Shown here: positions 63,844 to 64,000 of the stretch, piece after piece
Layout of the letters: each line of letters starts with the position of its first letter
How positions within the stretch are numbered: the first letter of the stretch is position 1
DNA from: Pollutibacter soli
GTDB taxonomy: Bacteria; Bacteroidota; Bacteroidia; Chitinophagales; Chitinophagaceae
Assembly: GCA_029269725.1 (NCBI GenBank)
Contig: JARJHS010000001.1
Span: forward strand, 372,001-436,000
Length of the DNA stretch: 64,000 bases
Direction of reading: 5' to 3'
The notes under the pieces: model-generated
Databases searched by the model: none
What the model was told of the DNA's origin: nothing
What the model saw: the letters and a program-made list of their open reading frames with translations, nothing else
Translations under genes and position numbers: made by a program

Positions 63844-64000
63844 ATGAATATTATAAATCCCGCAACAGGAAAAATCATCACTACCATCCTGGAGGACGAT
63901 CGCGAATCACTGGAAAGAAAACTGGATATTCTCCGTTCAGGTGCTGCATCATGGCGGGAGCTTTCCATCGATGAACGCATTTTAGTTATCAGGAAATTTC
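63844..64000 (+). CDS. Aldehyde dehydrogenase family protein, N-terminus only (cut by the window edge)
   Basis: Fifty-two codons are visible from the ATG at 63844: the start NIINPATGKII and the helix RKLDILRSGAASWRELSIDERILVIRKF match the N-terminus of NAD(P)-dependent aldehyde dehydrogenases. The catalytic Cys and Glu lie beyond the edge. It starts 22 bases after the PuuD-like hydrolase gene, so it is likely the next enzyme of the same pathway, oxidising an aldehyde such as gamma-glutamyl-aminoacetaldehyde; that substrate is inference. Confidence 0.8.
   Translation, partial: MNIINPATGKIITTILEDDRESLERKLDILRSGAASWRELSIDERILVIRKF

Noticed and set aside
59201-64000. Standard Puu putrescine pathway
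   Set aside because: No PuuB-type oxidase or GabT-type aminotransferase is present, the permease looks like the ethanolamine group, and an alcohol dehydrogenase takes the oxidase position. It remains the main alternative reading.

Overview
The window is chromosomal DNA of a Bacteroidota bacterium, most likely a Chitinophagaceae-like member (family level is inference). The phylum call rests on type IX secretion (T9SS) C-terminal sorting domains of both type A and type B, several TAnnTTTG-type promoters, the nusB-DUF1573-yajC-coaE cluster, an HU/SPOR fusion, and a menaquinone (futalosine) pathway enzyme. Almost all of it codes for protein. I see no rRNA, tRNA, CRISPR array, transposase or integrase, and no SusC/SusD pair or dedicated regulator.

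Layout. 0-9.2 kb is housekeeping: secD (cut by the left edge), an aspartate aminotransferase, nusB-DUF1573-yajC-coaE-CPBP protease, and groES-groEL. 9.5-14.9 kb is a mixed stretch: Rieske oxygenase, YhhN, HU/SPOR protein, a small membrane protein, a lipoprotein FKBP and serine dehydratase. 15.1-19.6 kb is a three-gene envelope-spanning exporter whose ABC ATPase has degenerate motifs. 19.6-26.1 kb holds mqnE, a large T9SS-secreted protein and a nucleoside transporter. 26.2-30.4 kb is an AT-richer surface-polysaccharide block (flippase, glycosyltransferase, two methyltransferases), followed by two related LamG surface proteins. 34.8-46.7 kb is again mostly housekeeping: trxA, dnaE, NlpC/P60, M1 peptidase, a peptide-binding lipoprotein, msrA and mutS2.

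46.7-64 kb is the catabolic heart of the window. A PQQ dehydrogenase with an internal cytochrome c domain and two alpha-L-fucosidase genes (GH95, GH29) flank a non-phosphorylating L-fucose pathway: mutarotase, FucP, L-fucose dehydrogenase, lactonase, 2-keto-3-deoxy-fuconate dehydrogenase and diketo-deoxy-fuconate hydrolase. The expected fuconate dehydratase is absent from the window. Directly downstream of the GH29 gene, apparently in the same operon, lie an ethanolamine-type permease, a glutamine-synthetase-like gamma-glutamyl ligase, an iron-dependent alcohol dehydrogenase, a PuuD-like gamma-glutamyl hydrolase and the start of an aldehyde dehydrogenase. Together these look like a gamma-glutamylated route for amino-alcohol (probably ethanolamine) oxidation. 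This is my best candidate for an undescribed system here.

The intergenic DNA is also unusual. Many gaps carry degenerate tandem arrays with a strict 7-nt period, some arranged as inverted pairs around convergent gene ends. There are also ACCTnnnAGGT arrays and a perfect 54-bp palindrome.
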